A program made the translations under genes and the position numbers. From NCBI GenBank assembly GCA_016784735.1, contig JADHUC010000015.1:1-59588 (forward strand): a DNA stretch of 59,588 nt, in the 5' to 3' direction. The stretch is from Pirellulaceae bacterium (GTDB lineage: Bacteria; Planctomycetota; Planctomycetia; Pirellulales; Pirellulaceae). The notes below the pieces were generated by a model. That model was given only the letters and a program-made list of their open reading frames with translations. It did not search any database and had not been told where the DNA came from. Shown here one piece after another: positions 34,497 through 43,648 of the stretch; the first letter of the stretch is position 1; the number at the start of each line of letters is the position of its first letter.

Positions 34497-35864
34497 ATGA
34501 ACGAGAAGAAACCGCATAGAACGGTCTCCCGCCGAGAGCTCTTGCAGATGGGCGGACGGGCGGCGTTGGGCGCCGGTCTTTCCCATTGGATTGGTGGCGG
34601 CGGGTCGGCAGCAGCGCCGCGGGACGACCCCAGGAAACAGGAATGGTTGAAGTCGATGACCGATCCGTTTCGCGAACAACTTCTCGCAGCCCGCAAGGAC
34701 CTGCCGGCGCGAGTGAAGGCATGTGCCGAGCCGCTGCGAGACGAACCGGCCTTTGACCCCGACGACATCGCCCGGCGAGCCGCACAAATCCACTTGCCGG
34801 ATGGAACGCGTTTCGAACACGCGATGCTCGAGCGCGTGGTGCGAATCGGCTTGGCGCACATTGATGCGACCTTTCAAGGCGACCATCCCAAGTACGGTAT
34901 TGAAAAGTACATGTGGGCCAAGTGCGATGGATTTCCGCCGATCATCATTTCCGCGGTCGATGCGCTTTCGCTTTGGGGGAACATCGAGCGAGCCAAGCAG
35001 CTCATGTCTTATTGGGTGCAGACCTTCATCTACCGCGACGGTAGCATTCAGTTTCAAGGGCCTTCGCTGAGCGAATATGGTCAATTGCTCACCACCGTAC
35101 GAAGCCTGGTCGAGCGCGGGGCCGGACACGAGTGGCTTGATCGGCATCGGCGGATTCTCGATACCATGGCCGGTTATATCGTGGGACTGGCGACGGCCGC
35201 TGGAAAAGTCACCTTGCTTGCTGGCGTGCCGGAGGACGATCGGCGCCACGATCCGGCGACGTATTTCCACAACAACGCTTGGGTCGTCCGCGGACTCAGA
35301 GATTGGGGAAAACTGAGTTCAGCGGCTGAAGCGAAGAGACTTAACCGTCTGGCCGATGAACTCCACGATCAACTGCTTCAGGCTATTCGTGACGTTTGGC
35401 CGGATGATCCGAACGACTGGTGGTTGCCGCCAACCGTAGAGACCAGCCTGCCGAAAGGCGGCAAAATAGAACGCCCCGCCTACGTCACCGAAAGCGTGAT
35501 CAGCAGCTACACCAATTACCGCTACTGGCCGGAACTGCTATCGAGCGGCGTCCTGCCCCGATCGCTTGCCGAGCGAATCGTCTTTGCGCGGCTGAACGGC
35601 GGTGGCCAATTCCTCGGCATGACCCGGTACCGGGGCTTCCTGGACGATTGGCCGCTGTACAACTGGCTTGACGGTCTGTGGCAGCTCGGCCGTTACGATG
35701 ATTTCCGTCTGAGTCTGTGGGGACACATTTATTACAGTCAGGCCGAAGGTCATCTGACCGCCTACGAAGGCGTGCACTTCCCGCCGGGCCGCAAAGCGAG
35801 TCCTTACTGCCTTCCCTGCCAACTGGTCGCCGTGCGCGCCGCGGCTAAACTTGCGTTGGCATAA
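34497..35864 (+). CDS. Tat-exported alpha/alpha-toroid glycosidase-like protein
   Basis: This 455-residue protein has a twin-arginine leader (SRRELLQMGGRAALGAGLSHW) and a helical body with repeated aromatic motifs (YGIEKYMWAKCDGFPPIII, YFHNNAWVVRGLRDWGKL, SYTNYRYWPELLSSG, PLYNWLDGLWQLGRYDD) suggestive of an (alpha/alpha)6 barrel glycoside hydrolase. The family is not recognised by name. AAGGAAAGG precedes the ATG. The phosphodiester glycosidase gene lies 31 bases upstream. Confidence 0.6.
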   Translation: MNEKKPHRTVSRRELLQMGGRAALGAGLSHWIGGGGSAAAPRDDPRKQEWLKSMTDPFREQLLAARKDLPARVKACAEPLRDEPAFDPDDIARRAAQIHLPDGTRFEHAMLERVVRIGLAHIDATFQGDHPKYGIEKYMWAKCDGFPPIIISAVDALSLWGNIERAKQLMSYWVQTFIYRDGSIQFQGPSLSEYGQLLTTVRSLVERGAGHEWLDRHRRILDTMAGYIVGLATAAGKVTLLAGVPEDDRRHDPATYFHNNAWVVRGLRDWGKLSSAAEAKRLNRLADELHDQLLQAIRDVWPDDPNDWWLPPTVETSLPKGGKIERPAYVTESVISSYTNYRYWPELLSSGVLPRSLAERIVFARLNGGGQFLGMTRYRGFLDDWPLYNWLDGLWQLGRYDDFRLSLWGHIYYSQAEGHLTAYEGVHFPPGRKASPYCLPCQLVAVRAAAKLALA

Positions 35865-36000
35865 TCCGCCTGTTCCGGAGGCCAGATGAATCCCAAGAGA
35901 ACCCTTTGAAGAGTCCCGACGGTGGCGGCGTCCGCCCGTGTTCCGTAGAATGAGATGGTCAAGGGAACGATCCCGTCAAGTGAACTGAGGGGAAGAGGTT

Positions 36001-36723
36001 ATGCCTTTGCTCGATCATTTCCACCCGCCGCTGCACGGTCCGCGCCGCTGGGAAGGGTTCCACCACGCCTGGGCCACTTTCATCGCGCAGCAGCTCAACC
36101 AAGAGACATTGCCGCCGGACTATTTTGCGGAGTCGGAGATAAGCGTCGGTCCGGAATTGGAGATCGACGTCGCGGCGATGGAATTGACGTCTCCGGGCAC
36201 CGAAGCGTCAACGGCCACGGCGGTCTGGTCACCCGCGCGTCCGAAGATCGCGGCAAAGGTAGACTTTGCTCACCTGGACACTTGCGAAGTTCGCGTCTAT
36301 CAGGACTTGGGCGGTGCCGAGTTGCGGGCCGCCATCGAGTTGATCAGCCCAGCCAACAAAGATCGGGCGGCAAGTCGGCGGACGTTTGCCGCGAAGTGTG
36401 CGGGCTATCTCAAACACGGGATCGGGTTGGTGATCATCGACGTCGTGACGTCGCGTGCCGCAAACCTTCACGAAGAGTTGTTCGACGTCCTGGAGGTCGA
36501 TGGCGACCCGCACGCATGGACGTCGTCGACAGGTCTGTACGTAGTCGCCTACCGCGCCGTGACACTCCGCGACAGTCCGCGTGTGGAGGTATGGCCAGAG
36601 GCGTTGGCCTTGAACGACTCGCTGCCGGTCGTCCCGCTATGGTTGTCCGTCGACCTCAGCGTTCCGCTACGGCTGGAAGCGAGCTACTTAGAGACCTGCC
36701 GGTCACTGCGAATCTCGGCCTGA
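36001..36723 (+). CDS. DUF4058 family protein
   Basis: This 240-residue protein has the DUF4058 pattern seen in cyanobacteria and planctomycetes: MPLLDHFHPPLHGPRRWEGF, FHHAWATFIAQQLNQETLP, AAIELISPANKDR and ISPANKDR followed by KCAGYLKHGIGLVIIDVV. The middle part resembles an endonuclease-like (PD-(D/E)XK-type) core only loosely. The function is unknown. GGGGAAGAGG precedes the start. Confidence 0.8.
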   Translation: MPLLDHFHPPLHGPRRWEGFHHAWATFIAQQLNQETLPPDYFAESEISVGPELEIDVAAMELTSPGTEASTATAVWSPARPKIAAKVDFAHLDTCEVRVYQDLGGAELRAAIELISPANKDRAASRRTFAAKCAGYLKHGIGLVIIDVVTSRAANLHEELFDVLEVDGDPHAWTSSTGLYVVAYRAVTLRDSPRVEVWPEALALNDSLPVVPLWLSVDLSVPLRLEASYLETCRSLRISA

Positions 36724-36817
36724 ACGCGTTCGTAGTAGCGTCCATCATCGATAGCAACCGGTTTCTCGATTGCCGCGAGGAGCTTCGTACCTCTACTGAC
36801 TTGAAAGGAATAGAGCG

Positions 36818-37888
36818 ATGGCTATCGCTAATTCTCCTCCGTCGAAGTCGAGCTGGCGATTTCTCGTCATCGGGCTGATGCTGATCCCTTCTTTTTCCAC
36901 TGCACTTGCGGCCGAGGAGGAGTCGCGGAATGGCGAAGGTGAAGTCCATGTCTTCGACAAGGATGTATTCGAGGATTGGGGGCATTGGGAAGAGAAAGCG
37001 GTCGAAACGCCGTATTATCCGGAGGGGGACGTTTTCGCGTATCATGCTTACCTGACCGACGTGAAGCGAGTTGTCGGGACTAAAGCTCAGGAGGACTGCC
37101 TTCCGCTTCCCGATTCATTGATTATCTCGCCGGGCGAGTATCAGTTCCGCGACCAGGCTTTTGCGCTTCAAGAGGAGGGGCTGTACCGGTTTATCGAGGT
37201 TGGCGAAGAACAACAGCAACGAATCGTTTACCAGGCGGATTTGCACGCATTACTGTCGGGCATCGCGTGGATTGTTTCGCATGGGAACTCCGATCACGGA
37301 AAGTCGCACGAAGTGCTGGCCGAAGAGGCCAAGACCAGGAAGATCTTCATCACTTGCGGCCCCGTTTCCGGCTGGGCATCGCGCATTCTGGGCGACCACG
37401 GCATTCGGGCGCGTTCAGCGACAAGCCTCACGCTCGGCCACTGGAATACGTACGATAACGGCCATGCGATGATCGAGGTCTATCGAAAGGACCTTCGCAA
37501 GTGGGTCCTTTACGACGTCGACGGCAATTGCTTTTTCACGTGGCGAGAGACGCCGCTGTCGTTGGTCGAGTTTGCTTATGCCGTGATGAGTGACAAGCCG
37601 TACGAGATCAACAAGCTTGCGAACGACACGCGTTTGGACGTCTCGAATTTCAAGGGTAACGATGGCAAGGCGGACTACGCATTCTTTTGTGAGAGGATGA
37701 ACGCAGCGGTTCGGCAGTGGTACCGGCGGATTGTGCAAGTACCGATGCTTCACGACGCGAAGCTCGGCAGGTGTTTCTTTGACGCCGCGAATCGGCAGCG
37801 GATTGAAAGCTACAACAAGTCCTTCAAGTACCTGGAGAAAGGCGAGTTCCGGCGGACCTTTTATGGAGAGGTGCCGGATGGAGAGTGA
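36818..37888 (+). CDS. Exported transglutaminase-like protein
   Basis: This 356-residue protein has a signal peptide (residues about 12-33, ending LAAEE) and a transglutaminase-like papain-fold region with the three expected residues in order: Cys in IFITCGPVSGWASRIL, His in YDNGHAMIEVY and Asp in WVLYDVDGNC. It may cut or crosslink a surface peptide. AAAGGAA precedes the ATG. A family A element follows 14 bases after the stop. Confidence 0.7.
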   Translation: MAIANSPPSKSSWRFLVIGLMLIPSFSTALAAEEESRNGEGEVHVFDKDVFEDWGHWEEKAVETPYYPEGDVFAYHAYLTDVKRVVGTKAQEDCLPLPDSLIISPGEYQFRDQAFALQEEGLYRFIEVGEEQQQRIVYQADLHALLSGIAWIVSHGNSDHGKSHEVLAEEAKTRKIFITCGPVSGWASRILGDHGIRARSATSLTLGHWNTYDNGHAMIEVYRKDLRKWVLYDVDGNCFFTWRETPLSLVEFAYAVMSDKPYEINKLANDTRLDVSNFKGNDGKADYAFFCERMNAAVRQWYRRIVQVPMLHDAKLGRCFFDAANRQRIESYNKSFKYLEKGEFRRTFYGEVPDGE

Positions 37889-37902
37889 TTTCCTCGCACG
37901 GG

Positions 37903-37985
37903 TCGTTTAACCCGTAGCCGGAGGCGCAGGCGGCTAGCAGTATGGGGCGTCCAATCGCCTGCGCCTCCGGCTGCGGGTTAAACGA
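37903..37985. repeat. Family A palindromic element, copy 3
   Basis: Arms of 30 bases (37903-37932 and 37956-37985) match at 29 positions, again tipped by TCGTTTAACCCG; the centre holds GGGGCGTCC. It lies between the transglutaminase-like gene and the Gfo/Idh gene. Confidence 0.8.
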
Positions 37986-38028
37986 GGAAACGCGCGACAA
38001 GCGGAATGCAGATGATAAGGAGCCAGCA

Positions 38029-39405
38029 ATGAGCAAACGAATTGATCGGCGGCAGTGTCTTCGCAAAGGGGCGGCGGGCGTGTTTGCGGGCGCAGCGCTC
38101 GTTGCCGGTGCGTCCGGACTGCCGGCAGCGGAAGAATCGCCGAAGCCGGTGCGGATCGCCGTGATCGGGCTGGGCGGCCGCGGCAGTTATCTTCTTCGGT
38201 GTCTTCTCTCGCATCATCCCGGCGTGAGCGTCCCGGCCTTGTGCGAGTTGCAGCCCGATCGGCTTGAGGCGGGCATCGCCATGGTCAAGAAGATCAAAGG
38301 CACCACTCCTGTCGGCTACTGCAAAGGAGAATTCGAGTACCGCAACATGCTCGAGCGCGACGACGTGGACGGTGTCCTGGTGGCCACGGGCGTCCAGAAG
38401 TTCGGCCGGATCGCCACCGATGTCATGAAGGCCGGCAAACACGTGGGTACCGAAGTGACCGGGCCGCATACGCTGGAGGACTGCTGGGCCATCGTCGAGG
38501 AGCACGAACGTTCCGGCAAGCACTACATGCTGCTGGAACAGTGCTGCTACGGAGACGTCAATTTGATGATCCTCAACATGGTCAAGCAGGGTCTTTTCGG
38601 CGAGACGTATTACGCCACGTGCAGCTACGTGCACGACGTCAAGACAGGCGGATCGGGCAAGAGCCGACTCGTCAATTCCGATCAGACGCTCAGTTGGCGA
38701 GGTCGCTTGGTGGCCGAAGGACGCGGCAGTTCCTATCCGGCCCACGGTATCGCACCGGTCGCCAAGTGGCTGGGGATCAACGACGGCGACCGCTTCGAAC
38801 ACTGCATCGCCATGATGAGTGACCCGCGGGAGATTCACGCTCAAGTGGTCGAACAGTTCGGCCCCGACAGCGAAGCGGCGAAGATCAAGTTCCACACGGG
38901 CGATTTCCACACCACCTTGATCAAGACCGCCAAAGGAAAAATGATCCGGCTGGACTACAGCCTTTCGAACACCCGGCCCTACTCACGCTACTATCTACTG
39001 CAAGGAATGAACGGCTGCTACGATTCGCGCACCGGGCTGTTCCTCAAGGGAGCCAGCAGCGAGCGACACCCTGGATACGGCGCGTGGGACCCGGTCGAGG
39101 AGTTTTTCGAGAAGTACCGCCATCCCTTCTGGCGTAAGGATGAGAAAACGGCCCTGGCAACGGGTGGACACGGTGGCATGGACTACTTCTGCATTCGCGA
39201 TTTCGTCGCCATGTGCCGCCACGGCCAGGCACCCTGGTCCGATTGCTACGACGCCGCGGCCTGGAACGCGCTGAATCACTGCTCCGAGCAGTCCATCGAT
39301 CGCCAGGGTGCACCCGTCGAGATCCCTGATTTCACCAAGGGTAAGTGGAAAGATCCAAACTGGCGCAAGGATCGCCCGAGCCCGGCTTCCGTGATTCCAA
39401 CTTGA
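38029..39405 (+). CDS. Tat-exported Gfo/Idh/MocA oxidoreductase
   Basis: This 458-residue protein has a leader with RR (DRRQCLRKGAAGVFAGAALV), the NAD motif RIAVIGLGGRGSYLL and the family body (YCKGEFEYRNMLERDDVDGV, HTGDFHTTLIKTAKGK). The usual EKP catalytic motif is replaced by GTEVTGPHTLEDC, so the active-site lysine may be missing or moved; a non-canonical member or a GH109-like enzyme is possible. TAAGGAG precedes the start at 38029. Confidence 0.85.
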   Translation: MSKRIDRRQCLRKGAAGVFAGAALVAGASGLPAAEESPKPVRIAVIGLGGRGSYLLRCLLSHHPGVSVPALCELQPDRLEAGIAMVKKIKGTTPVGYCKGEFEYRNMLERDDVDGVLVATGVQKFGRIATDVMKAGKHVGTEVTGPHTLEDCWAIVEEHERSGKHYMLLEQCCYGDVNLMILNMVKQGLFGETYYATCSYVHDVKTGGSGKSRLVNSDQTLSWRGRLVAEGRGSSYPAHGIAPVAKWLGINDGDRFEHCIAMMSDPREIHAQVVEQFGPDSEAAKIKFHTGDFHTTLIKTAKGKMIRLDYSLSNTRPYSRYYLLQGMNGCYDSRTGLFLKGASSERHPGYGAWDPVEEFFEKYRHPFWRKDEKTALATGGHGGMDYFCIRDFVAMCRHGQAPWSDCYDAAAWNALNHCSEQSIDRQGAPVEIPDFTKGKWKDPNWRKDRPSPASVIPT

Positions 39406-39435
39406 CGACATACGAGGAACGAAAGGAACTATCTG

Positions 39436-40851
39436 ATGTCGATGCGATTGCTGTTGTTTAGCTCTGCGATTGTCATGGGCTGCCCGGTGTGCCGTCAGGC
39501 ATGTGCTGAGGAGTCAAAGGCGAGCCGTTATCTCGAACCGGTGATCGGATGCCTTGACACGCTGATCGAGGACTGCACGGACACTTACGGTTCGGAGCAC
39601 AGTCCGATGTTCTGCTCGTTGGTCGACTTGAAGACGCATCGCATCCCGGCGAAGGCGCCGCCATTGATGCGCGAGCAGCGAAAATCCGATCGTGCCTTCC
39701 CTGGCGGCAACTTACAACACGACATGTTCACGCTGCTGGCTATGTACCACGCAAGTCGCTTGACGGGCGACGAACGCTACGCGAAGGCCGCCGACGCCTA
39801 CCTGGAGTTCTTCCTTCGTCGCGCGGCGTCGGTGGGCAACGGCCTGTTTCCCTGCGGCGAACACGCCTACTGGGACTTCCTCAAAGAAACGTGCACCTAC
39901 CCTACGCACGAAGATCTGGCATTTGTCCCTGGACAGTTTCTCGATAGGCTCTGGGAGGTCAATCCGAAAGCCACGGAGAAACACATTCGCCAACTGATGA
40001 TGCACTTCCTGGAAGGAGACCAGTGGGTCTGGAACCGCCACGCCTCGATCATCTCGAACAAGCGGCCCACTCGACCGGCGCCATTCCCTCGGCACGCCGG
40101 CTTCTATATCTACCAATGGGCCTTCCTTTACAGCAAGACCCATGATCCCGAGTTGCTGGAACTGGCCAAGAAGACGACCGACGCCAATAAGACGGTCTCC
40201 AAGGCGAACCTCAGCGTCATCAGTCTCGGACTTTCGTTGCTGCGGGCGAATGAGGAATTGTTGGGCGACGAAGCCATCGCCGATTGGAACAAGTTCGGTC
40301 GCCAGTGCTTGGGCCCGGTCATCGAGGCCACCAAAGACGAACCCAAGCAGGGACGCATCCTGATGTTTGTGCCCCATGGTCAAGAGCCGCAGCCAAACCG
40401 CACATACGGGTTCTGGGACAAGGTGTACGAGGGCAGCGGCGGATATGCCTTTGTCGGTGCCGAGAAACTGTCGCTCATGTGCCTGTGCGCCCATCGGCTG
40501 ACCGGAAGCCGGGAGCATCTCGAATATGCAGAAGATGTTTGCGACCACTATCTGACATTGACCCGCCCGCCGAAGGAACCCATCACGCCGGGCAAGTTCG
40601 GCGGCTTGATTGCCCTTTCATTGGATTTGTACGACCTGACCGGCAACGAGAAGTATTTGAAGTTCGCCTGCCAAAACGCAGATTGGGCCATCGACGAACT
40701 GTATTCCAACGGCCTGTTCCGGGCAGCTACAGGCAAAGACTACTACGAAGCCGCCAACGGCGTCGGCCCCCTGCTAATCGAACTCATACGCCTGCACTTA
40801 GTGCTCAGCGACAACGACTATCCGCTGCCCCGATATTACGCCGAAACCTGA
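39436..40851 (+). CDS. Exported alpha/alpha-toroid protein (AGE/GH88-like)
   Basis: This 471-residue protein has a signal peptide, possibly a lipoprotein (LLLFSSAIVMGCPVC). A helical repeat body includes FTLLAMYHASRLTGDERYAK, FYIYQWAFLYSKTHDPELL, LCLCAHRLTGSREHLEY and LIALSLDLYDLTGNEKYLK, typical of six-hairpin glycosidase or N-acylglucosamine epimerase folds. The substrate is unknown. It is 31 bases downstream of the Gfo/Idh gene, probably the same operon (AAAGGAA before the ATG). Confidence 0.6.
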   Translation: MSMRLLLFSSAIVMGCPVCRQACAEESKASRYLEPVIGCLDTLIEDCTDTYGSEHSPMFCSLVDLKTHRIPAKAPPLMREQRKSDRAFPGGNLQHDMFTLLAMYHASRLTGDERYAKAADAYLEFFLRRAASVGNGLFPCGEHAYWDFLKETCTYPTHEDLAFVPGQFLDRLWEVNPKATEKHIRQLMMHFLEGDQWVWNRHASIISNKRPTRPAPFPRHAGFYIYQWAFLYSKTHDPELLELAKKTTDANKTVSKANLSVISLGLSLLRANEELLGDEAIADWNKFGRQCLGPVIEATKDEPKQGRILMFVPHGQEPQPNRTYGFWDKVYEGSGGYAFVGAEKLSLMCLCAHRLTGSREHLEYAEDVCDHYLTLTRPPKEPITPGKFGGLIALSLDLYDLTGNEKYLKFACQNADWAIDELYSNGLFRAATGKDYYEAANGVGPLLIELIRLHLVLSDNDYPLPRYYAET

Positions 40852-40945
40852 GGGGCGGCGATCCGTGCATGATAAGCCTATCACCTGGTCAAATGCAGTC
40901 GACTCAATTCCTATACCGTAATCTCACCGCCCAGACCCCGAGGCC

Positions 40946-40986
40946 ATGATCAGCTGGCAGGAAATCGTTCGATCGCTATCCTCATG
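40946..40986 (+). pseudogene. 5' stub of an AAC(3)-like acetyltransferase gene
   Basis: The first 35 bases after this ATG match the start of the intact AAC(3)-like gene at 45682 at 29 positions (MISWQEIVRSLS versus MISRKDIVRSLT). The reading then runs into the REP of the left RAYT element. It is a truncated paralogue or a diverged duplicate created when elements were gained. Confidence 0.55.
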
Positions 40987-40988
40987 TT

Positions 40989-41014
40989 GTGGCACGGTCT
41001 CCCGACCGTGCCAC
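40989..41014 (+). repeat. RAYT-associated REP, left of remnant
   Basis: A 26-base palindrome with 11-base arms GTGGCACGGTC / GACCGTGCCAC and a TCCC loop; identical to 44988-45013 and inverted relative to 41226-41251 and 45630-45655. Confidence 0.9.
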
Positions 41015-41055
41015 CGGCCCGACCGCAGGTCTCCGGTCTCCAATACGCACTCGTC

Positions 41056-41185
41056 ATGGAACGCATCCACTTTTGTTCCGACGCAACGGATTGTCTTTGT
41101 CACGTACAGCGTAGTTGAATGGCTGGCATTCTTCGCGTTGGAGGCGACGTGTCGGATCGTCACCAACAGGTATGCAAAACGTTAA
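41056..41185 (+). pseudogene. RAYT transposase N-terminal remnant
   Basis: The sequence starting ATGGAACGCATC matches the RAYT start at 45057 (ATGGAACGT...CGCATCC), then VTYSVVEW and EATCRIVT align with VTYSVVEW and EVACRIVT of the intact protein. A frameshift separates the start from this stretch, and the last about 150 codons are absent. Confidence 0.75.
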
Positions 41186-41225
41186 ACGGCACTCGTCGTG
41201 AAGGAGGAGACCTTCGGTCGATGAA

Positions 41226-41251
41226 GTGGCACGGTCGGGAGACCGTGCCAC
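41226..41251 (-). repeat. RAYT-associated REP, right of remnant
   Basis: Exact reverse complement of the REP at 40989-41014, preceded by GGAGACCTTCGGTCGATGA, which also precedes the right REP of the intact element. Confidence 0.9.
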
Positions 41252-41336
41252 AACCATGTGGAAACATTGGCGCACGCGGAGCAGATGTTAGGATGGGCGC
41301 TTCGGCTCTGACATCCCAGAAACAGGACGGAACGGT

Positions 41337-43646
41337 ATGATGACCGACCAGCGAGTGATCGACAAAGTACGGGCCGCTTGCGACGGCTTACAGAGTCACG
41401 GGAAGCTGTTGTCAAAGGAACGTTTGCAGTCCTTCCTGGGAGCCTTTCAGAGCCGTTTCGGCCCGGAACGGCTGAGAAGTCTGGACGGCGAGGCCCTTCT
41501 GGAAACAGTGCACAACCATAGCAACCGAGACAGCCTGGTTTATTGGCTGGAGTTCAAGAACGACGAGGAATTCCCGACACCGCGATTCGGTAGCATCGCC
41601 GGTGGCAGCGCCCTGAAGTTCATTATTTATCGCCGAAAGGAAACTGGCGAATGGATGACTGGTTCACCCACCAAACAGCGTCCGATTCCTGTCAGCGAAG
41701 CGATCGATTATGCCAGAAAGCATCGGGATCAGCTTGTCAAAGGTGTGGAAGTCCTGGAACAGTTCCCCAGCAGCGCGATCGAGAGGGACTATGAGCGTCT
41801 CGAACGCCAACTTCATGAGATCGCCCCAGACGTGAGTCCCCTGGCGTGGGGACACAAGTACTTCAGTTTGCTGTTCCCCGACATACTCGACGATTTCCAT
41901 AGCCCGGTCTATCAGCGTTTCCACATCATCAAATTGCTGCAGCTTCCACCACCGGGAGAAGGCCGGTATTGCGGGGCGATTCATTTCGTGGAACTGGCCC
42001 AACAGCTTGACATTCCTTTGGTTTGGCTGACCACAACGCTAAATCACTGTAATGCGCACTCGCCATATCGATACTGGCGCGTCGGCACCGGCGATGACAG
42101 TGAGAGGCGGGCGCCGTGGGCATTGATGCGCGACAACAACTGCGCTGCCATCGGCTGGGAGCGGCTTGGTGACTTGACCGGTATCTGCGACGAGCAAAAA
42201 CGAGATGCCGTGCGGATATTGAAAGGCTTAGTTGCACGTCACTATCCGAGCGACCCGCAACGAATCGGAGGCCAGTCACACGCAATTTCGCGTTTTGTGA
42301 ATACAGCTACTGACGGCGACCTCGTCGTCGCGATGTGTGGTAAGACCGTTCGAGGAGTTGGCCGTATCGCAGGTGACTACTACTTCCAGCCGGGGGAAGA
42401 GTTTCCGAACCGTCGCCCGGTTGAGTGGCTGAACCTGGACGACTGGGAGTTTCCAGAGGCGGATGCGAAAAGCACGTTTGGGGAGATCCGTCACAGCACA
42501 GCCAACTTGGTCGAGATTGAAAAACGAATCTATGACGCCATACCGCTGATCGCGACCGAAAGGAAGCAAGTCGATCCAGCCAGGGGCACGCGTATTCCAG
42601 AGTTATCGGGGATTCCCGGTCGCATTCAGGCCGCCTTGGAACGGAAATCTCAAGTAATCCTGTACGGTCCACCTGGCACGGGAAAGACGTTTTGGGCTGA
42701 ACGGACAGCCCGTGATTTGTCGGCTCACGATGCGTTTGGAATGCCTTTCGATGAACTCAATGCGGAGCGCCAGAGGAAGGTCATCGGAGATGGGCGTGAA
42801 CAGGCCGGGCGGGTGCGCTTCTGCTGTTTTCATCCAGCCTACGGTTACGAAGACTTTTTGGAGGGCTATCGACCGGAAGAAACAGATGGTCGCATGACTT
42901 TCGTGTTGAGGTCCGGAATATTTCAGCGGATCTGCGACGACGCAGCGGCGAGTCCGAATCAGCGTTTCTATCTGATCATCGACGAGATTAACCGTGGAGA
43001 CATCCCGCGTATCTTCGGGGAGTTGCTGACGGTTCTGGAAAAGAACAAACGCGGCAAGGCGATCCTCTTGCCACTGACCGGCGAGTCCTTCTCCGTTCCA
43101 TCCAACGTGTATGTGATTGGGACGATGAATACTGCGGATCGATCCATCGCACTGCTCGACACCGCCCTACGACGACGCTTCGGCTTCATTGAGCTAATGC
43201 CCGACAGCTCAACATTGGGTGACGCGGTCATTGACGGCATCCCGCTTGGCCCGTGGCTAGACGAACTCAATCGCAGGATTTGCGATCACATCGGCCGTGA
43301 CGCCCGCAATCTGCAAGTCGGCCACTCTTACCTGTTGGAAGCGGAGAAACCGATCGCTACGTTCCCGAAGTTCGCCCGAATCATTCACGACGACATCCTT
43401 CCGTTGCTGGAAGAGTATTGCTACGAGGACTTCGCGATGCTGGAACGCATCCTGGGCCAGGGCCTCGTCGATGGGGAGCGTCAAGAGATTCGTCATGAGC
43501 TGTTCGCCGACGACCGGCACGACGATCTCGTTCATGCTCTTTTGGCACCCTGTCCCGAAATTGCCGCATCACCGCAGGCGCTGGAAGCAGAGATCCAGGA
43601 AGAAGACGGAGCGGATGAACCTGACGATGAAGGTGACGATGAATAG
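41337..43646 (+). CDS. mcrB: McrB-type restriction NTPase with EVE-like domain
   Basis: This 769-residue protein has a helical N-terminal part (residues 1 to about 240), an EVE/PUA-like domain (about 245-385; [31 protein letters not shown]) of the kind that reads modified cytosines, and a McrB AAA+ GTPase (Walker [10 protein letters not shown] near residue 445; Walker [39 protein letters not shown]). It pairs with McrC two bases downstream to make a nuclease that cuts modified foreign DNA. An acidic C-terminal tail is present. ATG 41340 is a possible start three bases on. Confidence 0.9.
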   Translation: MMTDQRVIDKVRAACDGLQSHGKLLSKERLQSFLGAFQSRFGPERLRSLDGEALLETVHNHSNRDSLVYWLEFKNDEEFPTPRFGSIAGGSALKFIIYRRKETGEWMTGSPTKQRPIPVSEAIDYARKHRDQLVKGVEVLEQFPSSAIERDYERLERQLHEIAPDVSPLAWGHKYFSLLFPDILDDFHSPVYQRFHIIKLLQLPPPGEGRYCGAIHFVELAQQLDIPLVWLTTTLNHCNAHSPYRYWRVGTGDDSERRAPWALMRDNNCAAIGWERLGDLTGICDEQKRDAVRILKGLVARHYPSDPQRIGGQSHAISRFVNTATDGDLVVAMCGKTVRGVGRIAGDYYFQPGEEFPNRRPVEWLNLDDWEFPEADAKSTFGEIRHSTANLVEIEKRIYDAIPLIATERKQVDPARGTRIPELSGIPGRIQAALERKSQVILYGPPGTGKTFWAERTARDLSAHDAFGMPFDELNAERQRKVIGDGREQAGRVRFCCFHPAYGYEDFLEGYRPEETDGRMTFVLRSGIFQRICDDAAASPNQRFYLIIDEINRGDIPRIFGELLTVLEKNKRGKAILLPLTGESFSVPSNVYVIGTMNTADRSIALLDTALRRRFGFIELMPDSSTLGDAVIDGIPLGPWLDELNRRICDHIGRDARNLQVGHSYLLEAEKPIATFPKFARIIHDDILPLLEEYCYEDFAMLERILGQGLVDGERQEIRHELFADDRHDDLVHALLAPCPEIAASPQALEAEIQEEDGADEPDDEGDDE

Positions 43647-43648
43647 CG

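Larger units (their letters stand above)
40987..41253 (+). mobile_element. Decayed miniature RAYT element bounded by inverted REPs
   Basis: The left REP at 40989-41014 (GTGGCACGGTC arms around TCCC) and right REP at 41226-41251 are exact inverted copies of each other and of the REPs that flank the intact RAYT at 45057. Between them, ATG 41056 begins a RAYT remnant: matching starts, then a frameshifted stretch (VFVTYSVVEWLAFF in another frame) and a cut near codon 36, so HUH and Tyr residues are gone. Confidence 0.8.
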
